Origin: Physella acuta
Taxonomy: Eukaryota; Mollusca; Gastropoda; Physidae
Length of the DNA stretch: 64,000 bases
Direction of reading: 5' to 3'
Assembly (NCBI RefSeq): GCF_028476545.1
Contig: NW_026731783.1
Location: forward strand, 921,001 to 985,000
In this document: one piece after another, positions 12,177-26,017 of the stretch
Layout of the letters: each line of letters starts with the position of its first letter
Numbering within the stretch: the stretch's first letter is position 1
Position numbers and translations under genes: made by a program
Notes under the pieces: generated by a model
The model's database searches: none
What the model was told of the DNA's origin: nothing
What the model saw: only the letters and a program-made list of their open reading frames with translations

Positions 12177-13049
12177 ATACTTCTTAACAGAAATCAAACT
12201 ACATCTCGAATAAAAGTTGTAGAGAAGGGTTCTCTAGTTTACACACATGGCTTTAAAGACAGTTATCGTTTTTTATTTTCAATCTACATTCGTTTAATAA
12301 TTTTAAAACCTACAAATGTAAATGCGTGCAATATCAAACCCATTAAAGTAACCTTTAATATTATGATAAATAAACAAAAATTGAGACTATTTTTTGTTTA
12401 TGAAATGTTGTTATCGTTTATGTTTTCTGAACGGCTCTGAAAGTAACATCCCTTAATTAATAAAAATTACAAAATGGGAGACAACTTTCAGCTGGTGCTA
12501 ATAAAACATTTTTTTTTCTACATATATAACAGCAGCATACTATAAAGTTTCATGTAATAAATAGCTGTTAACCATGAAGTCAAAATATAATTCAACAAAC
12601 TTAAAATGCCTAGGAATATTGCTTATGTTCGTTTTTGTTTTTTTTTTAACAATTAAAACATGTATTTCAATGTTTTCATTTGCGTTTTTAATTTGATTAA
12701 TTCTAATAAATACCCATATTATGTTTAAAATATTAAAATAAAAAAAATCAAACGCAAAATATATTTTTATTACAAATGTAATACATTGCGTAATTATGTA
12801 CATTGTTTTAAACATCCATTGATACAGCTTGTTATACGAATCAACTTGTTATCTCCCTGTTATTGTTTCTGAACAAGAAATGGTAAGTGTTCGGCACATT
12901 TTCATTTAAAATTAAAATAATTCAAAATCTACAGAGTATTCATCTTGATTTTAATATCTTAGTAAATAAAAAGACATATAGGCCTACATATAGTTTACTT
13001 TAATTCACTACAATTTAATAATTTAATAATTTTTAAAAAATATTATTTT
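12177..13049. other. AT-rich sequence without a gene
   Basis: Only short chance reading frames. The segment TGAACAAGAAATGGTAAG at about 12,870 recurs in similar form near 725 and 39,585, so part is dispersed repeat. Confidence 0.5.
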
Positions 13050-13930
13050 AATAAATAAAGTTGAATGTTTCCATTTAATCAACCACTGCACACTGTCCGT
13101 ATACAAAAAAGTAGCTTAAATCTACATACCACTTAAAAACACACGGACTTGTAACTGAAAATTCTAGTATATTTCCTAAATGAAAGAGAGAGCAGGGGCA
13201 ACATATGAAAAATGATCAACCAAATGTCTGACGAGACACCACGCTAAAATACCACCCCCCCCCTCCACCGCTAAACTTGATATAGAGAACCTAGCTGAGT
13301 TTCCCCACATATGATATATGATATAGCAGCATAAACATTGATGGGCTTCATCTCTGTAAGGTATTGTCACCGACTGTATGGTGTCAATATATCAGGGCTG
13401 GTAGGATAGTTTTATATCAGGGCTGGTAGGAAAGTTTTATATCAGGGCTGGTAGGATAGTTTTATAGCTGGGCTGGTAGGATAGTTTTATATCAGGGCTG
13501 ATAGGATAGTTTTATATCAGGGTAGGTAGGATAGTTTTATATCAGGGCAGGTAGGATAGTTTTATATCAGGGCTGGTAGGGTAGTTTTATATCAGGGCAG
13601 GTAGGATAGTTTTATATCAGGGCTGGTAGGATAGTTTTATATCAGGGCAGGTAGGATAGGTTTATATCAGCGCTGGTAGGATAGTTTTATATCAGGGCAG
13701 GTAGGATAGTTTACTGAACATTCACTCAGAACATTGATAGGTTTATATCAGGGCAGGTAGGATAGTTTGATATCAGGGCAGGTAGGATAGTTTGATATCA
13801 GGGCAGGTAGGATAGCTTGATATCAGGGCAGGTAGGATAGTTTTATATCAGGGCTGGTAGGATAGTTTTATATCAGGGCTGGTAGGGTAGTTTTCTGAAC
13901 ATTCACTCAGAACGTTGATATGTTTATATC
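13050..13930 (-). repeat. Inverted-duplication arm with 25-bp minisatellite
   Basis: The reverse complement matches 48,960-50,210: both hold the GTCGGTGACAATACCTT segment, GCTGCTATATCATATATCAT, ATGTGGGGAAACTCAGCTAG and CTCTCTCTTTCATTTAGGAA, plus the array. The array (about 13,389-13,885) has roughly 18 units of ATATCAGGGCTGGTAGGATAG plus TTTT. It is interrupted twice by an ACATTCACTCAGAAC insert. Confidence 0.88.
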
Positions 13931-14131
13931 AGACGTTAGCTAAATTCAACGAATAAACAGTTATAGGTTATTTTAATTATTTTGTCCATGGTCGAGTTGT
14001 TGATAAAAAGAAAATGCAGTTGCGCACGACATAAATGGAGGAAATCATGTCAATGTTTTGTTAGGATAATTATGTCTGGCTCTATACTTAGTCGTACATA
14101 AATCCTAACATTTAACCTTTTCTTTATGTTT

Positions 14132-14162
<31 letters not shown>

Positions 14163-14921
14163 TTTTGTTTTTTGTTTAACGTAATGTAGTCATTTATTGT
14201 TTTGATGCATGAGAAATGCATGCAGAGCCATTTTAGTTTTCACCTCCCCCTCCCCTTGGTCACACATGGTTACAAAAAGCCCCCTAAAATGACATCACAC
14301 ATCAGCCTACAACCTTAAAACAGCGATCTTTTTCCCAAATCTTTTTACAATTTATTAAAACAGTTTTTTTTAAACGCGAAATAACGGCTAAAATTCGGTT
14401 TTTATAATGCAAATTTTGTGACGTCATCAGAGGCGTAGCGACCCTTCCCGGCGCCCGGGTACAAAGTCGTTTTACCTCAACGTGTTTTGCAACAAACTCC
14501 TTCTTTAGCGTTGCTAAAAAATAAAAATAAAAAAATATAGTAATAACGCTATTTAAAAGTTATATTCTTTGCCATTTTTTTATATGGGAAAAATTACTAG
14601 GGAGGCAACGCAAAGCAAACTACTAAGCTGTTGGTTTTAGTACATTTTAAAAATGTATATTTAAAAAAAATAGTCATAGAACAAATTATCAATCACAAGT
14701 ACATAAACAGATTAAAAAATATTACAAAATTAGTAGTCCCGCTAATATGCATTAAAAATCTCTCAAGTTATAAAATTTGAAAAAATAGTTACTATAATGT
14801 ATACATTTTTTTAAGACAAGCAATTTATTTAAATTTATCAACGTTCATTATCACTTACGCTGTAACTAGAAAATATGTTTAACGAAAAAAAAAAAAATTA
14901 TAATAACACATTTATATACGC
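13931..14921 (-). repeat. Fragments of repeat R
   Basis: About 14,240-14,400 and 14,560-14,900 match, in reverse complement, R blocks seen near 2,250-2,480 and 18,000-18,300 (ATCAGCCTACAACC, TTTTTAAACGCGAAATAA). CAGAGGCGTAGCGACCC at 14,425 is a lone hAT-type end. A T tract lies at 14,137-14,160. No gene is visible. Confidence 0.6.
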
Positions 14922-15804
14922 CAGGGGTCGGCAACCTGCGGCTCTTTTGATTTCAAGTGGCGGCTCTCGAGTTACATGCACATTTAATATAAATTATTGA
15001 ATTATTTTTTTTCAAAACTAATAACAAATGTTGTTCTGTAAATAAACACAACTTTAAACATAATAAAAACTCTAATCAGCGAATGAGAATAGGTAGGAGT
15101 AGAGAGTATTCGGACAGCTGACAGCCGCTTGGGCACCAAGCCCAGCCCCACAGCCGTGCAATGCTTGCCACTTCCCAAGTGCCGACTTTTTCCAATATCG
15201 TTAAATGGAGTATGTTATTTTATTTGGAATGCATTTCCCTATCTGTCCCTATCTGTCAGTAATCATTAATTTGATCTGATTGACGTAGTTTTTTTAGTTA
15301 TTAGCTTCCTACTGTTGATTCGGGTACAGGACGGTGGGGTACGAGTTTACCCTGCGTTCAGTGGGGTGGATGATAAACCCGGTGAGAACCGAAGGACAGA
15401 AGCGACCGATACACCGTACTCAAACCAATACTTAAGCCAGTTAGTCGGAGTTTGCCGTGTTGAGGCCTGACTGGCTAATGGAAGACACCTCCTGAGCCGT
15501 TGATATCGGTAAAGAAATAATCAAATAAAAATTAACAGCTTCTAAAGTGGATTGAGATAGTCCTAGAATAATAATATTATTTGATTACTAATTTTACTAT
15601 CCTGACGAAACATGTCTATGTTTTTATATGAATAAATATTATTTCATATTTAAAGCTATTAGTTTAAATAACAAATCAACTTTATTTACCTAATCCTGAT
15701 AAATACCGAATATTAAACTAAAAATGTTGGGACACTTTAAAAACTGGGAAAGTTTGTAAATTGTAAATTTTGGCTCTTGCGTATCAAAAGGTTGCCGACC
15801 CCTG
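14922..15804 (+). mobile_element. Non-autonomous hAT element, 883 bp
   Basis: Ends are CAGGGGTCGGCAACCTGCGG and GGTTGCCGACCCCTG. The interior (for example ACAGGACGGTGGGGTACGAG and CGTTCAGTGGGGTGGA) matches the complement of the interior of the 17,185-17,968 element, so both are internal-deletion derivatives of the same parent. No transposase frame remains. The flanking 8 bp do not match by eye. Confidence 0.85.
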
Positions 15805-16689
15805 CCCTAGGGGGGTTACTGGCTGAGAATCTATATATATAATTCTCTTCTGGGAGCTGTTAGAAAACAAGCTGCAAGCGCGCCTTTGCAGTCCCCTCTC
15901 TTCCTCTCTATCACTATCACTACCACCCCCACCCCCACATGATCTGGTGAGCTGTGGTTCACTCTAAATGTTTACAAATCGTAGAGCCGGGTTTAGTGAC
16001 GGCTATTAGGGGCAGATAATTTAGTTTGAAACGATTTTAAACTTACAGGAGGTAACTAAGAGGAGGCTGCTTTCACGGGTGGGGGGGGGGGGGGTTGTAG
16101 GGTAGGGGTTGGGGGAAAGGAGGGGGGGGTTAGTGTTTTAAAGCAAATATTTTTAGTGGCAGCATTGGTACTGTCGAATTCACAAATTATGAATTACTCA
16201 AAAGTAGAAAATAAAACAACTAAAGCGGCGTAAGATAGGCTCGTTAGAATTATAGGCAATATAGGTAAATTATTAAGATGGTTAAATTGCTTGTCTTAGA
16301 AATATGTAACCATTAAAGTCACTGTTTTCAAATTTTATAACCTGAGAGATTTTCAATGCATTTTAGCGTGACTACAATAGTTTAATATTTTCTAAAACCA
16401 GGAATAGCTTTGGCTTTGTATTTTTTACTGTAATCATTTTTTTAAAATAAAATATTGTTTTTCTAAAATTTACTAAAACCAACAGCTCAGTAATTTGTTT
16501 ATGTTGTCTCCCTTGTAATTTGTTCCCATATAAAAAATGGCTAAGGTCTTTGGCATATGTATTTAAATTTAAATAAAACAACCATTTTTTGTTCCAAACA
16601 GTATCTTTACTGAATTAGAACTCTAACCGATACAGTATGGCATATTTATTGTAATGGTATAACTGTGTGTTGTAAATTGCGTGTCGCCC
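15805..16689. repeat. Repeat R pieces and G-rich tract
   Basis: 16,020-16,240 is the inverted partner of about 50,260-50,445 (AATTCACAAATTATGAA against TTCATAATTTGTGAATT). 16,260-16,680 follows R blocks around AGTCACTGTTTTCAAATTTT. Long G runs lie at 16,079-16,094. No gene. Confidence 0.65.
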
Positions 16690-16976
16690 TTCTTCTTCTC
16701 ATTCGTTCTTAACTGTATTGTTGGAAGATATTATCTCCAACACAATTAAGTATTACGTGTCAACTTGTTAGGGCGTTGACTACAATTTCAGCCTGCTTTT
16801 CTGTTTGGATTTGCTTCCATAGCCTTTGTCCATCCAAGAACTACAAGGCAGCAGTTGCTCGATTTTGGAGTTGTCTCTCTTAGAAGAGTTGCTTTCCATA
16901 GCAATCGAGCATCATCTGTCTTGGGGTTCGAACTCGAGCCTTTTCGGTTTAACAAACAACCACAAGCTTTACTTAC
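16690..16976 (-). mobile_element. tRNA-derived SINE
   Basis: In reverse complement it reads from a tRNA-like head with GGTTCGAAC..CGAG (B box) into a body with AACTCCAAAAT, GGACAAAGGCTATGG and GCAGGCTGAAAT, ending in a (GAA)n tail. The A-box end of the head is eroded. It lies just upstream of a hAT end. Confidence 0.75.
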
Positions 16977-16989
16977 ACATTTTAGACAT

Positions 16990-17122
16990 ATCGTCCTACA
17001 TCCCTTTATTTATTTTTAAAAATAAAATAGTTTGATCATTATTAGCTCATCGAACTGGAGAGCCGCATCTTGACATCAAAAGAGCCGCATGCTACACGCG
17101 AGCAGTGGGTTGCCGACCCCTG
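16990..17122 (-). mobile_element. hAT right end, truncated
   Basis: ACTGGAGAGCCGCATCTTGA through GGTTGCCGACCCCTG is the last part of the common hAT family. No left end can be assigned. Confidence 0.7.
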
Positions 17123-17184
17123 CCTTGGGTTGGAGGGGGGGGGGGGGAGTTATTGGCTGAGAATAATAATTATAGCTTATATCA

Positions 17185-17968
17185 GGGAGTCGGCAGCCTT
17201 TTGAGCCGGAAGAGCCATTTTACAAATGTTCCCAGTTTTTAAAGAGCCACTAACAATTTTGTTTCAATATTTTGGCATTTAATTTGGATAAAATGTATAC
17301 ATTTGATTTTTGATTTGAAATAAATAGCTTTAAATATAGGATTACCCCAATCCACTTTACAAGACAATATTTTTTTTTCTTTACGGACACTACCAGCTCA
17401 GGCTTCCTAGCCAGGTAGCCATCAACACGGCCAACTCCGACTAACTGGCTTGGGTATCGGCTCGATTACCGAGTATCGGTTGCTTCTGTCATTTGGTTCT
17501 CACCAGGCCTATCTTCCACCCCACTGAACGCAGGGTAAAGTCGTATCCCACCGTCCAGTACCCTTCTCAACCGTCAGAAGTTCATAACCAAAAAAAAAAA
17601 AAATCCTGCGTCATATTAATGAATACTGACAGGTAGGGAGATGAATTCCCTATAAATAACATTCCCCATTTAACCATATTCGAAAAAGTCGGCACTTGGG
17701 CAGTGGCAAGCAATGAATTGTTACCACGGGGCTAGTAACTGCACAAGTGTGGGGCTGAACCTAGTTCCCAAGAGGTTGCCAGCTGTCCATATACTTTCTA
17801 CCTCACCTATTCTCACTGTTCTCTGTGACGTGTTTTGTTTCTTTATATTTTAATGCGTATTGAAAATAAGATAATTTGATTATAAGGATTAGTGCATGGA
17901 ACTGGAGAGCCGAATCTTGACCTCCAAAGAGCCGCATGCGGCTCGCGAGCCGCAGGTTCCGACCCCTA
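17185..17968 (-). mobile_element. Non-autonomous hAT element, 784 bp, complete
   Basis: It starts CAGGGAGTCGGCAGCC, ends in the GCGGCTCGCGAGCCGC...CCGACCCCTA terminus, and is flanked by a perfect 8-bp duplication GCTTATAT (17,177-17,184 and 17,969-17,976). The uninserted site survives in the R copy at 3,100-3,107 (complement ATATAAGC in the same context). Confidence 0.92.
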
Positions 17969-17989
17969 GCTTATATGAATTTATTTAAG

Positions 17990-19440
17990 TTTAAATATTT
18001 TTGTTTTGGCAAACAGGAAAGACGCACTGCAGGATGATAAAGCTGAAAAATTGATTGTCTTAGAAAAATGTATACATTACAGTCACTGTTTTTAAATTTT
18101 ATAACCTGAGAGATTTAAAAAAAAAAAAAAATTAGCGTGGCTAATAATTTTTAACTATTTTCTAAAACACTTACTTAGCTTTGTCTCATAGCATGTACAA
18201 CGACTATTTTAAAAATATATATTTTTAAAATTTACTAAAACCGACAGCTATGTAGTTTGCTTTGCGTTGTCTCCCTTGTAATTTTTTTTTCCATATAAAA
18301 CATGGCAAAAGGTCTTTGGCAGATATGAATTTAAATTAAAAAAAAAATGGTTCAGAAAGAATCTTTACTGATTCAGAACTCTATCAAATATAGTATGAAA
18401 TATGTATTGACATGGTATAACTGTACAATATATGTATAACGTTTAAATAGCGCTATTAATTTTTTTTTTAACCTTGAAACACCTAAACGCTATAAAAGGA
18501 GTTTGTCGCAAATACGTTTTGGCAAAACGGCAATCAGGCAAACATCTTTCGGCCAAATGAGATTCGTTAATGTTTTATTGATAATTTGTCATAAGTCGAT
18601 TGAGAAGAAAATTGTCTCAGGTTAGGGTTGTCCATAAATGACGTCACACTCTTAGGAGGAAAGTGGGGGGGGGGGGGTCAGTAATTTTGTGACAGTGTTT
18701 GATTAGGGGGAGCTAGGGGTGGGGGGGGGGGTAAAAATCGTAAAAAAAACAACGTTAGGTCATTTATGGATGACCCCTAAAGAAGTAATTTTTTTTTACC
18801 TTGCTTAAGATGGAAAAGTCAATCATTACAAAATGTAATTGAGAGAAAAATTTAGACTGAACAATGATATGAACAATGATATGATTAAACAAATGAGTGG
18901 TAAAATCTATAGTTATTCCTCAAACTTTAGAGATTTACAGTATCACTGAAAGGTAAATACACCATAGATATATTTATGCATACTCGTGATGTATTGGCCT
19001 AGTTCAAACTACAAGTAACTATAACATAATTATTTTTGCTAACTCTATCCGACGTTTAGGTGTAAAAAGACAAATTTAAGAACTAAAACTGTTGTATCAA
19101 AGAAGTATAAAGTGTGCATTCCTTTATATATCTAAATATTTTCCTAACAATAATAAAACGTACTGTATAGTAACAATCCGAACTATGCTTAATTGAAAAT
19201 GTAATCATATTTTTTAGTGAACGTATTTAAAATTAAATTCAAATGCAGTATACAATTTAACATTGGGACACTACTGCATATATTTACGCACATTATGTGG
19301 GTCGGACTTGAAATACAAAGTGTGACTGTAGACTCGTGCATGCCCTTTAATTAAATACATTATAACAGAGTGACTTATAGATTTGGCAAATATGTTGTTA
19401 TAGCAAATCAACAAAGAAAAGTACGGGTGATGTTTTCACT
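17990..19440 (+). repeat. Composite repeat R, copy 2
   Basis: Same block order as 26,704-28,142: GTTGTCTCCCTTGTAATTTT, TCTTTACTGAT, TCGATTGAGAAGAAAATTGT, MITE, AATGATATGAACAATGATAT, GTGACTGTAGACTCGTGCAT. It runs straight into a PSMD13 N-terminal fragment without the B block. Confidence 0.75.
18624..18778 (+). mobile_element. MITE, 155 bp, short form
   Basis: Termini AGGGTTGTCCATAAATGACG and the complement of GTCATTTATGGATGACCCCT, with G runs at 18,666-18,678 and 18,720-18,731 between them. It is a shorter version of the copy at 27,391-27,795. Confidence 0.65.
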
Positions 19441-19445
19441 GAATG

Positions 19446-19632
19446 GGGACTCAAGAGTTATACAACAAAAATATGGCATCAATGCTAAGGCTTCTGCAGT
19501 TTGTAAGAAACTCTATCCTTTCAAAAGGAGATGGAATACTACGGTTCTATGAAAATGCCATGTCCGAATTTGAGCAAAGAATCAACCCTCCGCCTATCTC
19601 TGGCTCAGCTTCGTGCATATGTTGACAAGCAA
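19446..19632 (+). pseudogene. PSMD13: PSMD13 N-terminal fragment, copy 2
   Basis: Codes for ELYNKNMASMLRLLQFV then SKGDGILRFYENAMSEFEQ and RINP. This matches the PSMD13 N-terminal region (family pattern ELYTKKLWHQLTLQVL... [22 protein letters not shown]). After RINP the frame must shift by one to continue as LSLAQLRAYVDKQ, so it is broken. The same leader, AACAAAGAAAAGTACGGGTG, precedes this piece and the fuller copy at 32,660. It lacks everything downstream and abuts unrelated AT-rich DNA. Confidence 0.85.
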
Positions 19633-19894
19633 TGACGTTTGGCTATCTTTTTAATGTGATACACTCCCCATACACCATCATCTGATACTACGTTAAATAT
19701 ACGTTGTTTTTTAAGTTCGCTGAACCTTTTTTTTTTATTGCAAGAAAAAAAAAGACAGCATGTGATAGCGATAATGGTAATAGTTTACCCGAATATTTTG
19801 CTGGTCTTTAAAATATGTATAAAGCAAAATCACAGTTTTTAAACAAGGTAACACTATATTTTGTTATCTAACTGAAACGTATAAAACTGAGTAC

Positions 19895-20232
19895 TCCTTA
19901 AGCTTGAAATACAAAGTTACAGATAGAATAAAACAAGATAACAACACGGGATGTCAACTATTTTAAAATTACAATGTGATGGATGATCACTGTTACAGGT
20001 TGTTTATTCGTGTGTTCATATTTTATATCCTTGAATTTTTCACGTTCATATATTTATCCTGAACAACGGCTACCAAAGTTTGCTGTCTCCGCTTCTTTGA
20101 TAAGACATTTAGTGTATTGCCAGCTTACAGTGAGAGATTTTAGTGTGACATACAGTAGGGCTTAGAATTATTTAATAACTGGAGAACATGGCCGTCAAGT
20201 TGACCATTGTAGATATGTTTGATCAACGCATT
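19895..20232 (+). repeat. Dispersed repeat, direct partner at 43,505-43,832
   Basis: About 330 bp matching by eye over its whole length, with the shared segments CTATTTTAAAATTACAATG, GGATGATCACTGT and GGAGAACATGGCCGTCAAGT. A shorter related piece lies at 44,450-44,475. Function unknown. Confidence 0.85.
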
Positions 20233-21551
<1,319 letters not shown>

Positions 21552-21589
21552 ATATAATCAAATATCATAATTTTGAAACTAAAATAATA

Positions 21590-21664
21590 GTGGCTCTTCA
21601 CAAACTGGGATGATTGGTAATTTATAACTTTTGGCTCTTCGGTACCAAAAGATTGCCAACCCCT
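21590..21664 (+). mobile_element. hAT right end, truncated
   Basis: GTGGCTCTTCACAAACTGGG through AGATTGCCAACCCCTG is the right end of the common hAT family. The left part is replaced by the microsatellite. Confidence 0.65.
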
Positions 21665-21699
21665 GCACTAAAATATACGCCCACTAAATAAGACTAAAA

Positions 21700-23090
21700 T
21701 TAAATTTGACATTAAGAAGAAAGTATATAGGAAATCCTTACGAAGCAACACGGAACTATATTTTAAGTTACCCAATCGATGGTCTTCGATATATGTATAA
21801 TGCTTGGCCACTGCTTTTGTAATTAATTTAGTCATCTATTTTTTAAAGACACATAGAAGAATAAAGCTAAAACTGTTTGCTTGCATCAAAAAATATCTTG
21901 ATAACTGATTGTGTGAAACTTCTGGCCTTTTATAGTATGTAAAAAGAAAATTCAATGATATCAAGTAATGTTGAAGTTATATTTAGGGTTATCGCCCTTG
22001 AAATGTTTTCGAATAAGACGGTAGTATTATTAGAACCATTTATTATAGCCTAATTGGGTAATTACTTAATATATATAATGTGATATTTTCAATGAATGTA
22101 ACACTGTATGATATTTATCACATTAGTAAGCCACGTCATTTCTACTGTTATTTCATAATTAAATTGAAATCCTACCAGGACTTAGCTAGACGCGTGGAAA
22201 GTTATAGCATCTTGCCATTTTCCCGATACAATCTCATACCAAGTTGATAGTTATTGCATTAATACAACACACGTTTAAATCATGTATGTGTTTAATATAT
22301 CTTACAATCGAAATGTGACTGTGCGTCTTCAATGTGACTTAAATGTGTCTTAAACGTGTTTTACATGTGTCTTAATTGATTTAAGTCGCCAGTGTTAGTT
22401 TTATCCAGTTTGTCTGTGTGAGAGCCATTATTTTATCTATCCATCATTCACCACTCATGTATCTATCACCCATCCACCCATCACCCCGCATCTACCACTC
22501 ATATACCATCTGATGTCAACACAGTCCTGATGAGATTACACTGATGTAACATTATGAACGGAAATCTTGTTTAATAAGAGACGTACACAATCTCCAGGTC
22601 TTTAGTTTTACTTGCAAACATTCTACCATGACATGCGCACTAGCCAACACTTAGACCACTCAGGGTGTGAGCTGAGATACAAGAAACACATCCAACACTT
22701 AGACCACTCAGGGTGTGAGCTGAGATACAAGAAACACATCCAACACTTAGACCACTCAGGGTGTGAGCTGAGATACAAGAAACACACCCAACACTTAGAC
22801 CACTCAGGGTGTGAGCTGAGATACAAGAAACACATCCAACACTTAGACCACTCAGGGTGTGAGCTGAGATACAAGAAACACATCCAACCCTTAGATCACT
22901 CAGGGTGTGAGCTGAGATACAAGAAACACATCCAACACTTAGACCACTCAGGGTGTGAGCTGAGATACAAGAAACACATCCAACACTTAGATCACTCAGG
23001 GTGTGAGCTGAGATACAAGAAACACATCCAACACTTAGACCACTCAGGGTGTGAGCTGAGATACAAGAAACACATCCAATACTTACAGTG
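21700..23090 (-). repeat. Repeat B copy with 48-bp minisatellite
   Basis: Inverted relative to 61,311-63,350: the blocks GAATAAGACGGTAGTA, CACGTCATTTCTACTGTTAT, TAGCTAGACGCGTGGAAAGT, CACTCATGTATCTATCACCC and GTAACATTATGAACGGAAAT all match in reverse complement. The two copies share the same pair of minisatellites in different copy numbers. Confidence 0.88.
22645..23085. repeat. 48-bp minisatellite x 9
   Basis: Unit contains CTTAGACCACTCAGGGTGTG followed by AGCTGAGATACAAGAAACAC. The partner array at 61,311-62,190 has about 18 inverted units. The unit length is a multiple of three, so open frames on both strands are artefacts. Confidence 0.95.
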
Positions 23091-23229
23091 ACAGTAGTAG
23101 GACAATTTGATCATCAGAAGTTTTGGCGTTAATCTATACGATTTTTTTTTCAATAAAGAGAAGAATAAAATAACTCATGTTGTCGAAAATGTTTAACCCT
23201 TATTGTTGTATTGTATAAAGGCTTATTAT

Positions 23230-23530
23230 GATAGTGGCAGGCTTTAAAAAGTAGTGGAGCAGCAGCCTATTTATGATAAAAATAATGGTTGTGTTGGTGA
23301 TGATTATAATAATTTGGATGATGATGAAAACATATAGTTGAATCTACTTTTGCAATGTCGAGTTTAGATCGTTTACATTGTCTTTGTTTATACCTAACAC
23401 TCCAGTAAATTCACCGTTAATTTACATACGTGTGTATGTGGGACAGTTCCACCATATCTAACCGTCCAACACGTTCACCTTTGGCACACAGCTCTTTGTA
23501 TTTTGACCAGTTTTAAAGTATGTGAGACTT
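23230..23530 (+). repeat. Paralogue of the 8.6-8.99 kb region
   Basis: Shares AATGTCGAGTTTAGATCGT, TATACCTAACAC and CACACAGCTCTTTGTAT with 8,600-8,960, but has only one unit of the 72-bp repeat. Confidence 0.75.
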
Positions 23531-23799
23531 TAAACAAAATGATTGGCCATGAACCCGATGTGGGCTTACGGCCTTTGAATGTTATGATCGTTAATAACAC
23601 ATCGAACGAGTACAGTGAATGATACTTTTAAAAGGAAGACAAAAAATATAAATAAATCAAGAGTTTTTATATTTATACTTTGAAGTTTAAAATAGTGTAT
23701 TCATTCTGGTTTTTTTTTTCAAGTCTATGTTTTACTTTAAGTTTGTAGTGCTAAAAATAAACATGGCCTAAAATTAGTCACTGTATTAAATTATCAATC

Positions 23800-24110
23800 A
23801 ATGGTGCTTTAAAGTACACAATACATGTTATTGAACGAGTTATTTAGGTGTAATGTTTAAGTGATCAATTAAGTTTTTGTGGACGTTAGCATCAGAGGTG
23901 GGAGGTTGATTTGGTTGTTGACATGTGACACGTGTGGACTGGGTGAGGACTGAGGGGGGTGGGAGGAGGGGTGTAATATTTTTAAATATTTTCGGTCGCC
24001 ATACATGATTGGATAACCTTTTATTCGATATAATACAATTAATTTTGAAGCGTCTTATATCTAGCGTACCCGAATTTAACAATATTATGTTTTAAATGCA
24101 TACGTCTTGT
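23800..24110 (+). repeat. Dispersed repeat, partner at 36,400-36,640
   Basis: Both copies hold TGTGGACGTTAGCATCA, GACACGTGTGGACTGGGTGA and GGACTGAG followed by a G-rich run, then AATACAATCAATT-like sequence. Confidence 0.8.
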
Positions 24111-24111
24111 C

Positions 24112-25470
24112 ATGTATAACTTGTGTTTTAAATATTACGTGTTTACCATGTGTGGTGTATGTTTCAAAGAATATTATTTGATTTGGCCAATGGTTTATTT
24201 AAACATTATAATAAAACACAACTCGTATTACAACATTTTAAGCCCGATTATTTTAAATAATGTATTAATTAATAATTGGTTATTATGTGGAGACAGGGTA
24301 TACGCTAATATAGTTGTACAAATAGAACCTGACTTATACGTGTATGTACACATGTAACCTGGCTTATACAATATGTATGTACAAATCGAACCTGGCTTAT
24401 AAATGCATGTAAAATTAACACCTGGCGAATAACTTTTTTGTTTTGATTTGGGTTAAGTGGTGTAGACTAATAACTATTACTGAAATACATTTGAAAATAA
24501 AAATAAAAAGAATAATATAAGTAACTAATTAAGATTTTGTAGCTGCAAATTTACCTAAAACACAGCTACGATGTAAATGCTGAGATTACATTGTTGAATT
24601 CTTTTATTTTATTGTGTTAATAATGTATTAAAAACGTGCATGTATTTAAACAAACGATTTTTTTATTACTTCCCATTTTGCTTTAAACATATGTTAAGTG
24701 AAATAATTTGTAAGAATTCCTTTAGTCAAAAAAAAAAACAAACAAAAAAACCAGTACAACAGTGAAAGCTAATTAAAACATTTGTTATTCTTTCATAATA
24801 TTAAATATTTAAAAAGTGTATTGTAAAAAACAAATACTGATTTTTTGCAAGATATAACAAATATAAAATTGACTCATAATTTAAAATGATTAGCATTATT
24901 AATATGTTTTAAAATTTAGTACTTGAAAGAAATCTTATTTTAAAAGTCACTATCTACCAGTTGGTGATGTTTTTACAATAAAAATTGAAAATAATTTTTT
25001 CTTCCATTCGAAGTAACAAACCTGCATGAGATGTGGCAGACGAAGTAGAGATTAACTGTTTCTTGAGATCACAAATTATCAGATGACCTGACATAAACCA
25101 GATTAATGTGTCAATATACCATCTTAATCTAAATCAATCTATCTAAAACGTAAAAATGAATTATATATGTAAACGTAGTCTGTTGTTTTTAATTATAAAG
25201 CTATATAAATTAACCAATCAGTAATTAAAATGCCTTTAATCTGACCAATCAGTAAAACAGAAAGTTGGGCACTAAATAAAATGACTGTTTTTAGAAATAA
25301 TATAAAGCTTATTAATATCTAGCGATAAATTATTTTTCCCCTCAAATTTTGCCATCTATTCTCTGTTATAAATGTGATATCTAAAATTGTTTACTCAAAC
25401 TCAACACGGCTTTTGTAAACTTGAGATGAACTTACGACGTCCGGACGTTGTACTCCACAGGCACTTCGCA
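24112..25470. other. AT-rich sequence with repeat relics
   Basis: 24,300-24,430 carries three loose copies of a 35-40 bp motif containing ACCTGGCTTATA. 25,080-25,320 is a relic of R (ACCAATCAGTAAAACAGAAA, AATATAAAGCTTAT) comparable with 1,190-1,430 in the same orientation. No gene is visible. Confidence 0.55.
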
Positions 25471-25477
25471 CGCTTCA

Positions 25478-25661
25478 CAGTGGCGTAGGCAGGGGGGTTA
25501 GAGGGAGGTCATAACACCCCCCCCAATAGACCCCTCGGTATATATATAACAAGTATGAGGGGGGGGTGCAAATCGAAAGTTTGAGGGGGGTGCAAATTGA
25601 AAGTTTGTCCCCGGGTAAACATTGGACCCCCCCTCCTGAGACGATCCTGGCTACGCCACTG
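25478..25661 (+). mobile_element. hAT-like MITE, 184 bp, complete
   Basis: Termini CAGTGGCGTAGGCAG and the complement of CTGGCTACGCCACTG, with a perfect 8-bp duplication ACGCTTCA (25,470-25,477 and 25,662-25,669). Inside lie two copies of GGGGGGTGCAAAT(C/T)GAAAG. Length of the duplication points to hAT. Confidence 0.88.
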
Positions 25662-26017
25662 ACGCTTCACGCCTGCCCACCCCTACCCCATACTCAGCAA
25701 TCACACAACCTATAAACATTGTTAAGACTCAAATCATTGAACCAGAACCTTCACATATCTCCACCCCCATTTGAATGCGTTTGCCCCCATAACCCATTTT
25801 CACTAGCACATACTTATATCTATTACCTCCCTGTACACCAATTGTAAAAATATTTAGTAAAATATGGTTAAAACGATATTTCTATATATTTTTTATACAT
25901 TTTGAAAACCCATTTTGAATACCTATTTTTTCAATACGCACATTTGTAAAATACTTCGGTTCCATTACATGATTGAAATTATGTTAACATGTTGATGTTG
26001 ATATGCTTGTTTTGATA

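Noticed and set aside
12120-12440. 106-codon frame
   Set aside because: Begins inside the hAT MITE at a non-ATG codon and continues through AT-rich DNA; no similarity to any protein I know.
22612-23091. Repeat protein of 159 codons, and its 280-codon counterpart at 61,298-62,140
   Set aside because: Both are the 48-bp minisatellite read in different orientation. A sequence that is open on both strands and varies only in copy number is not evidence for a protein.
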